This document shows, one piece after another, positions 6,946 to 12,411 of a stretch of 12,411 nucleotides of DNA. The notes beneath the pieces were generated by a model. That model was given only the letters and a program-made list of their open reading frames with translations. It was not told where the DNA came from and ran no database searches. Source of the stretch: an uncultured Eubacteriales bacterium (GTDB taxonomy: Bacteria; Bacillota; Clostridia; Christensenellales; Borkfalkiaceae); contig URMT01000043.1 of the NCBI GenBank assembly GCA_900549005.1, forward strand, positions 1 to 12,411, written 5' to 3'. Position 1 is the stretch's first letter. Every line of letters starts with the position of its first letter. The translations under genes were made by a program, and so were the position numbers.

Positions 6946-9318
6946 ATGCGTAAAAACGTAAAAAGGGCGCTTGCTTGCGCCGCCGCGGCAGTACTTGCCG
7001 GCGGTCTTACTTTTGCCGCAGCGTGCAGCGGCAACTATTACAGTGCTACTCCCCTCGACGGCAGCTATGAATACGACGAAGTCGTATCCAACGGCGGCTT
7101 TGCGGTACAGGCAGGGGACTGGGTTTATTTCATCAACGGCGTAGAGAGCAACACGGCAGACAGCAACTCTTACGGCGACGTCGTAAAGGGTTCGCTCGTG
7201 CGCATCTCGCTCGAAAATCTCGCCGCGGGCAACTATTCCGATGTGCAGACGGTGGTTCCCCTCATAATGTATTCCGGCGACTACGACGCGGGTATATACA
7301 TCTACGGCGACTACGTGTATTACAGCACGCCCTCCACGGCAAGGGATTCGAGCGGCGAAGTTCTGAATACCCGCCTGGAATTCAAGAGCACCAAGCTCGA
7401 CGGCACCGAGACGATGACCGACTATTACTTCCAGTCTGAAAACACAGACTTGGATTACCGCTTTATGGAAGTGGACGGCACCGTCTATCTCGTATATGCA
7501 ACGTCTGAAATTCTCTACGGCACAGAATCCCGAACGAATATCCATTCGGTAAATCTTAAAACCCGCACAGATACTCTGCTTGCATACGACGTAGACAGCT
7601 ATGCCTTCGACAGTCTGAATACAGACAGCCAGTATGTTTACTATACAATGGGCGTAACATACAACCTGGGCACGGACAACGCTTCCGATGCGGACTATAA
7701 CCAGGTATACCGCGTGCGTGCAGACGCCAAGGCGGAGTACGCTCCCCGCGAATATAACTTCGACTACGTTGAAGATTTCGACGCGGAAGAGGACCCTCTG
7801 TACGTCAACCTCGGCGAGTTCGTGTTCGACGGCAGGGGCGTGTTCAGCGGAATGACGCAGTTCAACTACGGTTACAGAGCCGATTCCGACAGCGATACCT
7901 CTTCCGACGACGCCAACACCCTTTCGGGCTACACGTACGAGATTGTATCCTACGAAGACGGCAAGCTCTATTATACCCGCACAAATTCGGGTGACAGCGC
8001 CCAGATGCTTCTGTACGTTAAAGACAGTGAAATGGACGAAGACGGTGATGGTAAAATAGACAAAAGCTGGAACCCCGTAACGGGCAACCCTTCGGCTCCC
8101 GCTTACGGCGGCAAGTCGCTTTTGTATGCGGCTTCCAACGTTTCGGGCTATAATTTCGTAACGAATGCCGACGGCGTACCCACGGGCGTCATCTATACCG
8201 AGGGCATAACCAACGGCTACGCGCTTATGAGCGCAACGTTCTCGGGCGGCGCGCTCACCGATATATTCCCTATGGCCACCGCTTCCGACGAGATAAACAT
8301 TCTCACCACTTCGGAAGAGACGGTAAACGACACGGCTTATACCTTCCTGTATTACAGCGTATCGGGCGAGGGCAACGAATATTCAATTCACCGCATAGCG
8401 CTCGGCGGAACGGACAGCGATTATAACGAGCTGCCTTCCTTCTCCGAAACCGAGGCGATGAGCAACTACGACGATACAAAGATACTCGATTTGGACGTCG
8501 TATCCACGTGGTATATGCCCGAGATTCTCGGCGGTCACATCTTCTTTGCAACTGCCACCACCGATATGACCGACTATGACTATATAATGGCGTTCGACCT
8601 TCGCGACGAGGGCGTTACTACCGCGACCAACGTCACGATGTCTAACGACGATATAGAGGCTCTCAACGACCTTTACGACAGCGTAATCGGCGACGAAGAG
8701 GGCAACGAGGGCATAATCGCCTCCATAGACGAAGAAGATTTCCAGAACCTTCCCAACGCTCTCCGCTTTGCGTTCTATGCAGGCGCAAGCCAGGTAAACC
8801 GCGTTGACGAGCTGATTGCCGACTGGGTTGACGAAGGCGAGGACGAGGAGTACCTCTTCTCGGTAGAGTCCGCAGAGATGTATAAGGACTTTATAAACGC
8901 GACGGGTACCTATGCAGACCTTGCGGAAGAGGGCACCAGAAAGGTGAACGGGGCTGACCTTCACCCCAACACGCGCGACTACTTCTATTGCCTTGTAGGC
9001 GTGATGACCGAAGACGACGCCGAAAATTATATCGAGGACCTCGCCGGCGACTATCTGCCTGCCGCTCCCACCACGGAAGAGGGCTGGTTTGAATCGCTCT
9101 CCACCGGTGCGAAAGTCGGCTTCATAATCGGCGTGTGCGCGGGCGGCATAATAATAATCGCCGCGGCAGTGCTCATACCCGTGCTCGTCATCCGCAAAAA
9201 GAAGAAGACGCTTCCTCAGTATAACAAGAAGCGCATCAAAGTGGACACCACCGACGACAGGGATATCGACGTATACGCAAGCGACGAACCTCAGGACGGC
9301 GATTCTGAAAACAAATAA
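6946..9318 (+). CDS. Surface lipoprotein with C-terminal membrane helix, beta-propeller-like
   Basis: A 790-residue protein of unrecognised specific function. The N-terminus has basic residues, a hydrophobic stretch and a lipobox-like TFAAAC with Cys27 as the likely lipidated residue. A long extracytoplasmic part follows, rich in Tyr, Asp, Gly and Ser, with repeated strand patterns such as GDWVYFIN, GDYVYYST, SQYVYYTM and DGKLYYTR. These resemble the DUF5050-type beta-propeller proteins of Firmicutes. A calcium-loop-like DEDGDGKID lies at residues 364-372. Near the C-terminus a 26-residue hydrophobic helix (about 724-749) is followed by RKKKK and a 40-residue charged tail. The basic flank predicts a cytoplasmic tail. 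The protein would thus be held in the membrane at both ends if the lipobox is used; otherwise the first segment is an ordinary signal peptide. The start is supported by GGGG six bases upstream and the promoter at 6834-6862. It is monocistronic, ended by the terminator at 9335-9366. A sensor, substrate-binding or scaffold role is possible; none is shown. Confidence 0.8.
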   Translation: MRKNVKRALACAAAAVLAGGLTFAAACSGNYYSATPLDGSYEYDEVVSNGGFAVQAGDWVYFINGVESNTADSNSYGDVVKGSLVRISLENLAAGNYSDVQTVVPLIMYSGDYDAGIYIYGDYVYYSTPSTARDSSGEVLNTRLEFKSTKLDGTETMTDYYFQSENTDLDYRFMEVDGTVYLVYATSEILYGTESRTNIHSVNLKTRTDTLLAYDVDSYAFDSLNTDSQYVYYTMGVTYNLGTDNASDADYNQVYRVRADAKAEYAPREYNFDYVEDFDAEEDPLYVNLGEFVFDGRGVFSGMTQFNYGYRADSDSDTSSDDANTLSGYTYEIVSYEDGKLYYTRTNSGDSAQMLLYVKDSEMDEDGDGKIDKSWNPVTGNPSAPAYGGKSLLYAASNVSGYNFVTNADGVPTGVIYTEGITNGYALMSATFSGGALTDIFPMATASDEINILTTSEETVNDTAYTFLYYSVSGEGNEYSIHRIALGGTDSDYNELPSFSETEAMSNYDDTKILDLDVVSTWYMPEILGGHIFFATATTDMTDYDYIMAFDLRDEGVTTATNVTMSNDDIEALNDLYDSVIGDEEGNEGIIASIDEEDFQNLPNALRFAFYAGASQVNRVDELIADWVDEGEDEEYLFSVESAEMYKDFINATGTYADLAEEGTRKVNGADLHPNTRDYFYCLVGVMTEDDAENYIEDLAGDYLPAAPTTEEGWFESLSTGAKVGFIIGVCAGGIIIIAAAVLIPVLVIRKKKKTLPQYNKKRIKVDTTDDRDIDVYASDEPQDGDSENK

Positions 9319-9334
9319 GTGTTTAAACCATAGC

Positions 9335-9366
9335 AAGAAGCGGGGCAATCGCCCCGCTTCTTTTTT
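9335..9366 (+). terminator. Strong intrinsic terminator
   Basis: A 12-bp perfect stem (9335-9346 with 9351-9362, core GCGGGGC) with a 4-nt loop AATC, followed directly by T residues (9361-9366). It lies 16 bases after the stop codon of the surface lipoprotein gene and is the clearest terminator in the window. Confidence 0.92.
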
Positions 9367-9403
9367 ACGGTCTTTGCCGCGACTTTTGCAAAAACGTGCT
9401 TAC

Positions 9404-9525
9404 GCCCGGGCGATAGTCGCCCGCCCTCAATGTCATTGACGCGATTGCGCTTACAGCGAACAATCGCTATTCCGTCGCTTCGCTCCTTACGAGCGAGCGC
9501 TAACGAGTGGAGAAATCTCGTAACA
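9404..9525. repeat. Structured intergenic element, probable dispersed repeat
   Basis: A chain of short inverted repeats fills this gene-free stretch: CGGGCGA with TCGCCCG (9407-9413, 9417-9423); GCGATTG with CAATCGC (9441-9447, 9461-9467), with an inner CGCT/AGCG stem; TCGCTC with GAGCGA (9480-9485, 9491-9496); and ACGAG with CTCGT (9503-9507, 9517-9521). Words such as CAATGTCATTGACGCGATTG, CGTCGCTTCGCTCCTTACG and GTGGAGAAATCTCG recall dispersed intergenic repeats known from many bacterial genomes (family resemblance only). No open frame or tRNA fold is seen. From 9526 to the promoter at 9667 the sequence is AT-rich, without other features I can support. Confidence 0.5.
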
Positions 9526-9666
9526 ACAGTCACTATTCTGCATAAAAAAGCGGCTTCGGCGGCAAAATTATTGTGATTTTTGAGCGGGAAAAATATGGCG
9601 CCCGTGCGGTATGGCAAAAATGACATTTTTTTAACAAAATAATTTGATTTTTATTTGTTAAAACGG

Positions 9667-9695
9667 TTTACAAATAAAGCAAATGCTAATATAAT
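9667..9695 (+). promoter_or_regulatory. Promoter of the zinc-ribbon protein gene
   Basis: A -35 box TTTACA (9667-9672), a 17-bp spacer and a perfect -10 box TATAAT (9690-9695). Transcription would start near 9702, giving a leader of about 105 nt before the chosen ATG at 9808. The leader contains one hairpin, GGGAAAA with TTTTCCC (9750-9756, 9765-9771), of unknown meaning. Confidence 0.8.
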
Positions 9696-9807
9696 GTTAC
9701 CATTGATTAGGGTTAGCCGGATGTTGATAGCTTTTAACACTCGGCTTATGGGAAAAGAGGGATTTTTTCCCGCCTGTATTCTTTTTAGATACGGAGAAAA
9801 TCTGAAT

Positions 9808-10308
9808 ATGATTAAGTATGTAAAATGCCCCAGGTGCGAACTCAACTACATCGACCCTGAAAAACAGGAGTACTGCGACGTCTGCATAGCCGAAATGAAG
9901 GGCAACAAATTGCAGTTTGCCGATTTCGACGAAGACTTTGACGACGAAAACGCAGAAAAGACGGAAATCTGCCCCGTGTGCGGCGTGAATACTATGCGCT
10001 ACGGCGAAAAGATGTGCGACGCCTGCAAACAGGCCAGCCAGTACGAGGACGACCAGGACGTAGATATGGACACCGACGAGGAGTGGAAGAACTACCTCGA
10101 AGACGACGAAGACCTCACCATCGACGACGAAACTCTCGAAGAGGAGCTTTCGGAAGAGCTCGACGACGAGTATGACGATGAAGAGAGCGAAGAACATTAC
10201 GACGAAGACGACCCTCTTTCAGACTTCGACGACGACTTCTCCGACGATGAAGACGATGATGAGGACGATGACGACGAAGACGACGAGGACGATGACGACC
10301 TGTTCTGA
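9808..10308 (+). CDS. Double zinc-ribbon protein with long acidic tail
   Basis: A 166-residue cytoplasmic protein of unrecognised function. The N-terminal half has two four-Cys modules: CPRC (7-10) with CDVC (23-26), and CPVC (55-58) with CDAC (70-73). Each fits a zinc ribbon. From about residue 76 to the end it is dominated by Asp and Glu, closing with a near-pure acidic run and LF. This start is chosen because the conserved-looking sequence begins MIKYVKCPRC and GGAG (9793-9796) lies 11 bases upstream. The frame is open further up (in-frame ATGs at 9694, 9721 and 9748), but the extra residues look unlike this protein and the ATG at 9694 overlaps the -10 box. Acidic tails of this kind often occur on proteins that bind basic partners or nucleic-acid enzymes; that is only a suggestion. 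Tandem stops TGA TAG. The Veg-family gene follows after 56 bases with no terminator, so the two may be co-transcribed. Confidence 0.75.
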   Translation: MIKYVKCPRCELNYIDPEKQEYCDVCIAEMKGNKLQFADFDEDFDDENAEKTEICPVCGVNTMRYGEKMCDACKQASQYEDDQDVDMDTDEEWKNYLEDDEDLTIDDETLEEELSEELDDEYDDEESEEHYDEDDPLSDFDDDFSDDEDDDEDDDDEDDEDDDDLF

Positions 10309-10364
10309 TAGCGCCTTTTTCAAAGCTGCATAATTTTGCCTGTTTCGGGCAATAATAGCAGTAT

Positions 10365-10604
10365 ATGATAAAACCAACAACAAGCGTTTCGCAGGTGAAG
10401 CGCGCCGTAGAGGGGTGCTATTTAAAGCCCGTCACGGTAAAGCTCAACCTCGGCAGGAACAAATTCGTCACTTTTCCCGCCACCGTAAACGGCGTATATC
10501 CGTCGCTGTTCACGGTCAGCCCTGACGACAAAAATTTTTTGGGCAAAACGGCCTATTCATACTCCGAACTGCTCTGCGGCAGGGTAAAACTTAAAGCAAG
10601 GTAA
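10365..10604 (+). CDS. veg: Veg family protein
   Basis: A 79-residue protein matching the Veg family of Firmicutes (in Bacillus subtilis a small protein linked to biofilm matrix expression). The recognisable pattern is a short N-terminal helix region (VSQVKRAVEG), a strand segment VTVKLNLGRNKFV, then NGVYPSLFTV and the YSYSELL motif near the end, corresponding to the YPSVF and YSYADIL parts of the Bacillus protein. The length is close to the family's usual 80-90 residues. The ATG at 10365 has no clear Shine-Dalgarno sequence upstream, which is odd, but no better start exists in frame. It probably shares a transcript with the zinc-ribbon gene. It is the last gene with the codon style of the left part; the truncated rsmH begins about 16 bases after its stop. 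Confidence 0.85.
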   Translation: MIKPTTSVSQVKRAVEGCYLKPVTVKLNLGRNKFVTFPATVNGVYPSLFTVSPDDKNFLGKTAYSYSELLCGRVKLKAR

Positions 10605-10622
10605 CCGTAAAATTATTTTGGG
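10605..10622. other. Probable junction between two unrelated sequence segments
   Basis: Immediately after the veg stop, 16 bases (10605-10620) lead directly into the middle of the GGAGHS motif of rsmH. The frame upstream of this motif is closed by TAA at 10608-10610, and the residues before it (N-Y-F) do not match the usual D.T.G lead-in. Codon use changes across this point. It is either an assembly join at a short GC-rich overlap or a real recombination point. Confidence 0.65.
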
Positions 10623-11459
10623 GGCGCCGGTCATTCTTTCGGGTTTGCTTCGCAGCTTAACGAAGACGGAATGCTTATAGGCATTGACCAGGACGAAGAT
10701 GCCATTGCCGCTTCGCAGAAACGCCTGGCGCCGTGCAAATGTAAAATTGCTACGGTTAAAAGTAATTTTAAGGATTTTGACACAGTGCTGGATGGTTTAG
10801 GCGTTGAAAAGATTGACGGTATCTTTTTTGACCTTGGCGTTTCAAGTTATCAGCTGGATACGCCGGAACGCGGTTTTTCGTATATGCACGACGGGCCGCT
10901 TGATATGCGCATGGATAAAAGCGCGAAGCTGAGCGCGGAATATATTGTAAATAATTATTCTGAAAGCGAGCTTGCTGATGTTATTCACCGTTACGGTGAG
11001 GAGCGCTGGAGCAAACGCATAGCTGCTTTTATTGCGGCAGAGCGCAAAAACAAACATATTTCCACCACTTTTGAACTGGTGGAAATTATAAAAAAAGCTA
11101 TACCCAAAGGTGCCAGAATGGATGGGCCGCACCCGGCAAAAAGAACTTTTCAGGCACTGAGGATTGAAGTTAACAACGAGCTCGGCATACTGCAAAAAAC
11201 AATGGAAAATGCTGTGGCAAGGCTTAAAACAGGCGGAAGGATTGGCGTAATAACCTTTCATTCGCTGGAAGACAGAATTGTAAAACAAACTTTTGCAGCG
11301 CTTGCCAAAGGCTGCATTTGCCCGCCGCAGGTTCCGGTATGTGTGTGCGGCAGAAAACCGCAGCTGAAAAAAGTGGGGAATATTGTGCCGCCGGCGGAAG
11401 AAGTTGAAGAAAATCCGCGTGCGCGCAGTGCAAGGCTTAGGTTTGCCGAGAAATGCTGA
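10620..11459 (+). pseudogene. rsmH: 16S rRNA m4C1402 methyltransferase RsmH, 5'-truncated
   Basis: The 279 codons readable in frame cover all but the first 30 or so residues of a family that is usually about 310 long. RsmH methylates N4 of C1402 in 16S rRNA with S-adenosylmethionine. Motifs present: GGAGHS (10620-10637), [60 protein letters not shown] and the C-terminal [10 protein letters not shown]. The start codon and the N-terminal segment before the SAM motif are missing. The first in-frame ATG (10671) lies after the GGAGHS motif, so any product from it (262 residues) would probably be inactive. Isoleucine codons are 14 ATT, 6 ATA and 1 ATC, unlike pfp. The gene leads into an ftsL-like gene after 24 bases, as expected for a dcw cluster. 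It is intact from the motif onward, which suggests a cut sequence and not slow decay. Confidence 0.9.
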
Positions 11460-11483
11460 TAAATATTGATGGAGGAAAACGCT

Positions 11484-11891
11484 ATGTTAGCCAGAAAGTA
11501 TGATGAATATGCATGGGAATTGGAAGAACAACAAGAAAATACTGTACGGCAGACAGCGTATGTAAAAAGGCCCAAACAGCGCAATTTAAAACTTATGCGC
11601 CGCCGTATTGCTGTGGTGGCAGGAATTTTGCTGGCTACTTATTTTGCATGCGTTGTACGCAGCGAATGCCTTATTTCCAAAAGCAATGAGCTTGTAGCTT
11701 TAAAACAGCAGGAAGCGGCTTTGATGCTGGAAAACAGCGAAGAACGCATTGTTGTTGAGCAGCTTAAGGGGCCTGAAAGAATTACCTCTATTGCAGAAAA
11801 GCAGCTTGGCATGCAGGTAGCGCGCAACAATATTTATGTTAAAGCAGACAAAGGTAAAATTGCTTATGACGGTTATGCTTATGCAAAGTAA
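11484..11891 (+). CDS. ftsL: FtsL-like cell division protein
   Basis: A 135-residue bitopic membrane protein. It has a charged cytoplasmic N-terminus (1-40), a single membrane helix (about 42-58, RIAVVAGILLATYFACVV), a coiled-coil segment (about 59-96) and a GPERITSIAEKQLGMQ block typical of FtsL/DivIC-type proteins. FtsL works in the divisome with partners such as DivIC/FtsB and activates septal wall synthesis. The position directly after rsmH is the normal one in the dcw cluster. The start at 11484 is set by GGAGG (11471-11475), 8 bases upstream; the ATG at 11469 and TTG at 11466 overlap or precede this site and are less likely. Codon use agrees with rsmH and murE. Sequence conservation in this family is low, so the name rests on topology, motif and context. 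Confidence 0.8.
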   Translation: MLARKYDEYAWELEEQQENTVRQTAYVKRPKQRNLKLMRRRIAVVAGILLATYFACVVRSECLISKSNELVALKQQEAALMLENSEERIVVEQLKGPERITSIAEKQLGMQVARNNIYVKADKGKIAYDGYAYAK

Positions 11892-11917
11892 AAAACATAG
11901 CCTTCTTAAGCAAGATA

Positions 11918-11926
11918 TGGTATAAT
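11918..11926 (+). promoter_or_regulatory. Extended -10 promoter in front of murE
   Basis: TGG followed by TATAAT (11921-11926) forms an extended -10 element. No convincing -35 box lies 17 bases upstream. Transcription would begin near 11933, giving murE a leader of about 60 nt. Confidence 0.5.
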
Positions 11927-11944
11927 AATATAAAATTTTATGGG

Positions 11945-11972
11945 AGGCAGCCTGAGTGTATTAAGGCTGCCG
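11945..11972 (+). promoter_or_regulatory. Hairpin in the murE leader
   Basis: GGCAGCCT (11946-11953) pairs with AGGCTGCC (11964-11971) around a 10-nt loop, followed by the moderately T-rich GTTTCACTTTT. It sits between the possible promoter and the ribosome-binding site at 11983. It could weakly attenuate or terminate transcription coming from ftsL; the T-tract is interrupted, so this is uncertain. Confidence 0.4.
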
Positions 11973-11994
11973 TTTCACTTTTGGAGGTATCCGG

Positions 11995-12411
11995 ATGGAA
12001 AAGAATTTACAGGATTTGCTGAAGCTGCTGCCGGACGCAGAAGTTACCGGCGCGGCAGGCAAAACCATTACTGATATAACTGCCGATTCCCGCGTTGTTG
12101 TGCCGGGAAGTTTATTTATCTGCCTGAAAGGCGCAACCGTTGACGGGCATAAATTTTTACAGCAGGCGCATGAAAAGGGCGCTGTGGCAGCCATTGTTGA
12201 AGATGCTGTTATATGCCCGGAAGGCATGACGCTGATTAAGGTAAACGATACCAGAAGGGCCATGGAGTTAGTGACCCCTTATTTTTTTGACTATCCCGGC
12301 AAAAAAATGCGCATGATTGGCGTTACCGGAACCAACGGCAAAACAACTACCACCAATATTATCAGGCTTATTCTGCGTAAGGCAGGATATAAGGTTGGTA
12401 TGATTGGTACC
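11995..12411 (+). CDS. murE: UDP-MurNAc-tripeptide ligase MurE, 3' end off window
   Basis: The first 139 residues of a Mur ligase. The N-terminal UMP-binding domain shows ITDITADSRVVVPGSLFICL, KGATVDGHKF and a GAVAAIV segment. The central ATPase domain begins with the P-loop GVTGTNGKTTT (residues 114-124). The ADSR..PG.LF..L.G...DGH pattern is typical of MurE, which adds the third amino acid to UDP-MurNAc-L-Ala-D-Glu in peptidoglycan synthesis. The part that decides between meso-diaminopimelate and lysine lies beyond the window. The ATG at 11995 has GGAGG (11983-11987) 7 bases upstream. The gene is not directly coupled to ftsL: a 103-base gap with its own promoter and hairpin separates them, and the ftsI-type penicillin-binding protein gene often found here is absent. 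Confidence 0.92.
   Translation, partial: MEKNLQDLLKLLPDAEVTGAAGKTITDITADSRVVVPGSLFICLKGATVDGHKFLQQAHEKGAVAAIVEDAVICPEGMTLIKVNDTRRAMELVTPYFFDYPGKKMRMIGVTGTNGKTTTTNIIRLILRKAGYKVGMIGT

Noticed and set aside
8383..9348. Minus-strand open frame of 321 codons opposite the surface lipoprotein gene
   Set aside because: It starts inside the terminator of the plus-strand gene and has no motif or ribosome-binding support.
9404..9525. Possible tRNA or CRISPR array
   Set aside because: No cloverleaf with a TTCGA-type arm can be drawn, and there are no evenly spaced direct repeats.
9655..9807. N-terminal extension of the zinc-ribbon protein from a TTG at 9655 or ATG at 9694
   Set aside because: The TTG lies upstream of the predicted promoter, the ATG at 9694 overlaps the -10 box, and the added residues do not resemble the conserved Cys module.

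Overview
The window reads as two pieces of bacterial DNA. Positions 1 to about 10,605 look like one Firmicutes-type (Clostridia-like, probably gut) genome. The evidence is a large secreted pectate lyase with Big_2 and Cys-rich modules, a pyrophosphate-type phosphofructokinase, a Veg-family gene, strong TTG/TATAAT promoters with 17-bp spacers, and codon use rich in ATC/ATA, GGC and GAC. From about 10,620 to the end, codon use is clearly different (ATT dominates the isoleucine codons). The genes there are a division and cell-wall (dcw) cluster: rsmH, an ftsL-like gene and murE. The species cannot be named from sequence alone for either part.

Layout: (1) 2-4780 +, the 3' part of a very large modular secreted protein: Ig-like domains, a beta-sandwich, Cys-pair repeats, a PL1 pectate lyase core, a beta-sandwich, helical repeats and a final beta-sandwich. 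Its N-terminus lies off the left edge. (2) 4781-5118, GC-rich hairpins, then a strong promoter and an 18-bp palindrome. (3) 5119-6351 +, PPi-dependent 6-phosphofructokinase. (4) 6352-6945, a terminator, a small minus-strand gene of 76 codons whose only plausible start is ACG, and the promoter of the next gene. (5) 6946-9318 +, a surface protein with both a lipoprotein signal and a C-terminal membrane helix, followed by a textbook terminator. (6) 9367-9807, a structured repeat-like element and a promoter with a leader of about 105 nt. (7) 9808-10308 +, a double zinc-ribbon protein with a very acidic tail, then 10365-10604 +, a Veg-family protein. (8) 10620-11459 +, rsmH lacking its first 30 or so codons, then 11484-11891 ftsL-like and 11995 to the end murE (partial).

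The most notable observations are: the abrupt start of rsmH inside its SAM-binding motif right after veg, with a codon-usage switch (a chimeric contig join or a real rearrangement); the minus-strand small gene apparently starting at ACG; a perfect palindrome placed like an operator between the promoter and ribosome-binding site of the phosphofructokinase gene; and the modular architecture of the pectate lyase. I see no CRISPR array, defence system, transposase, tRNA or rRNA gene.
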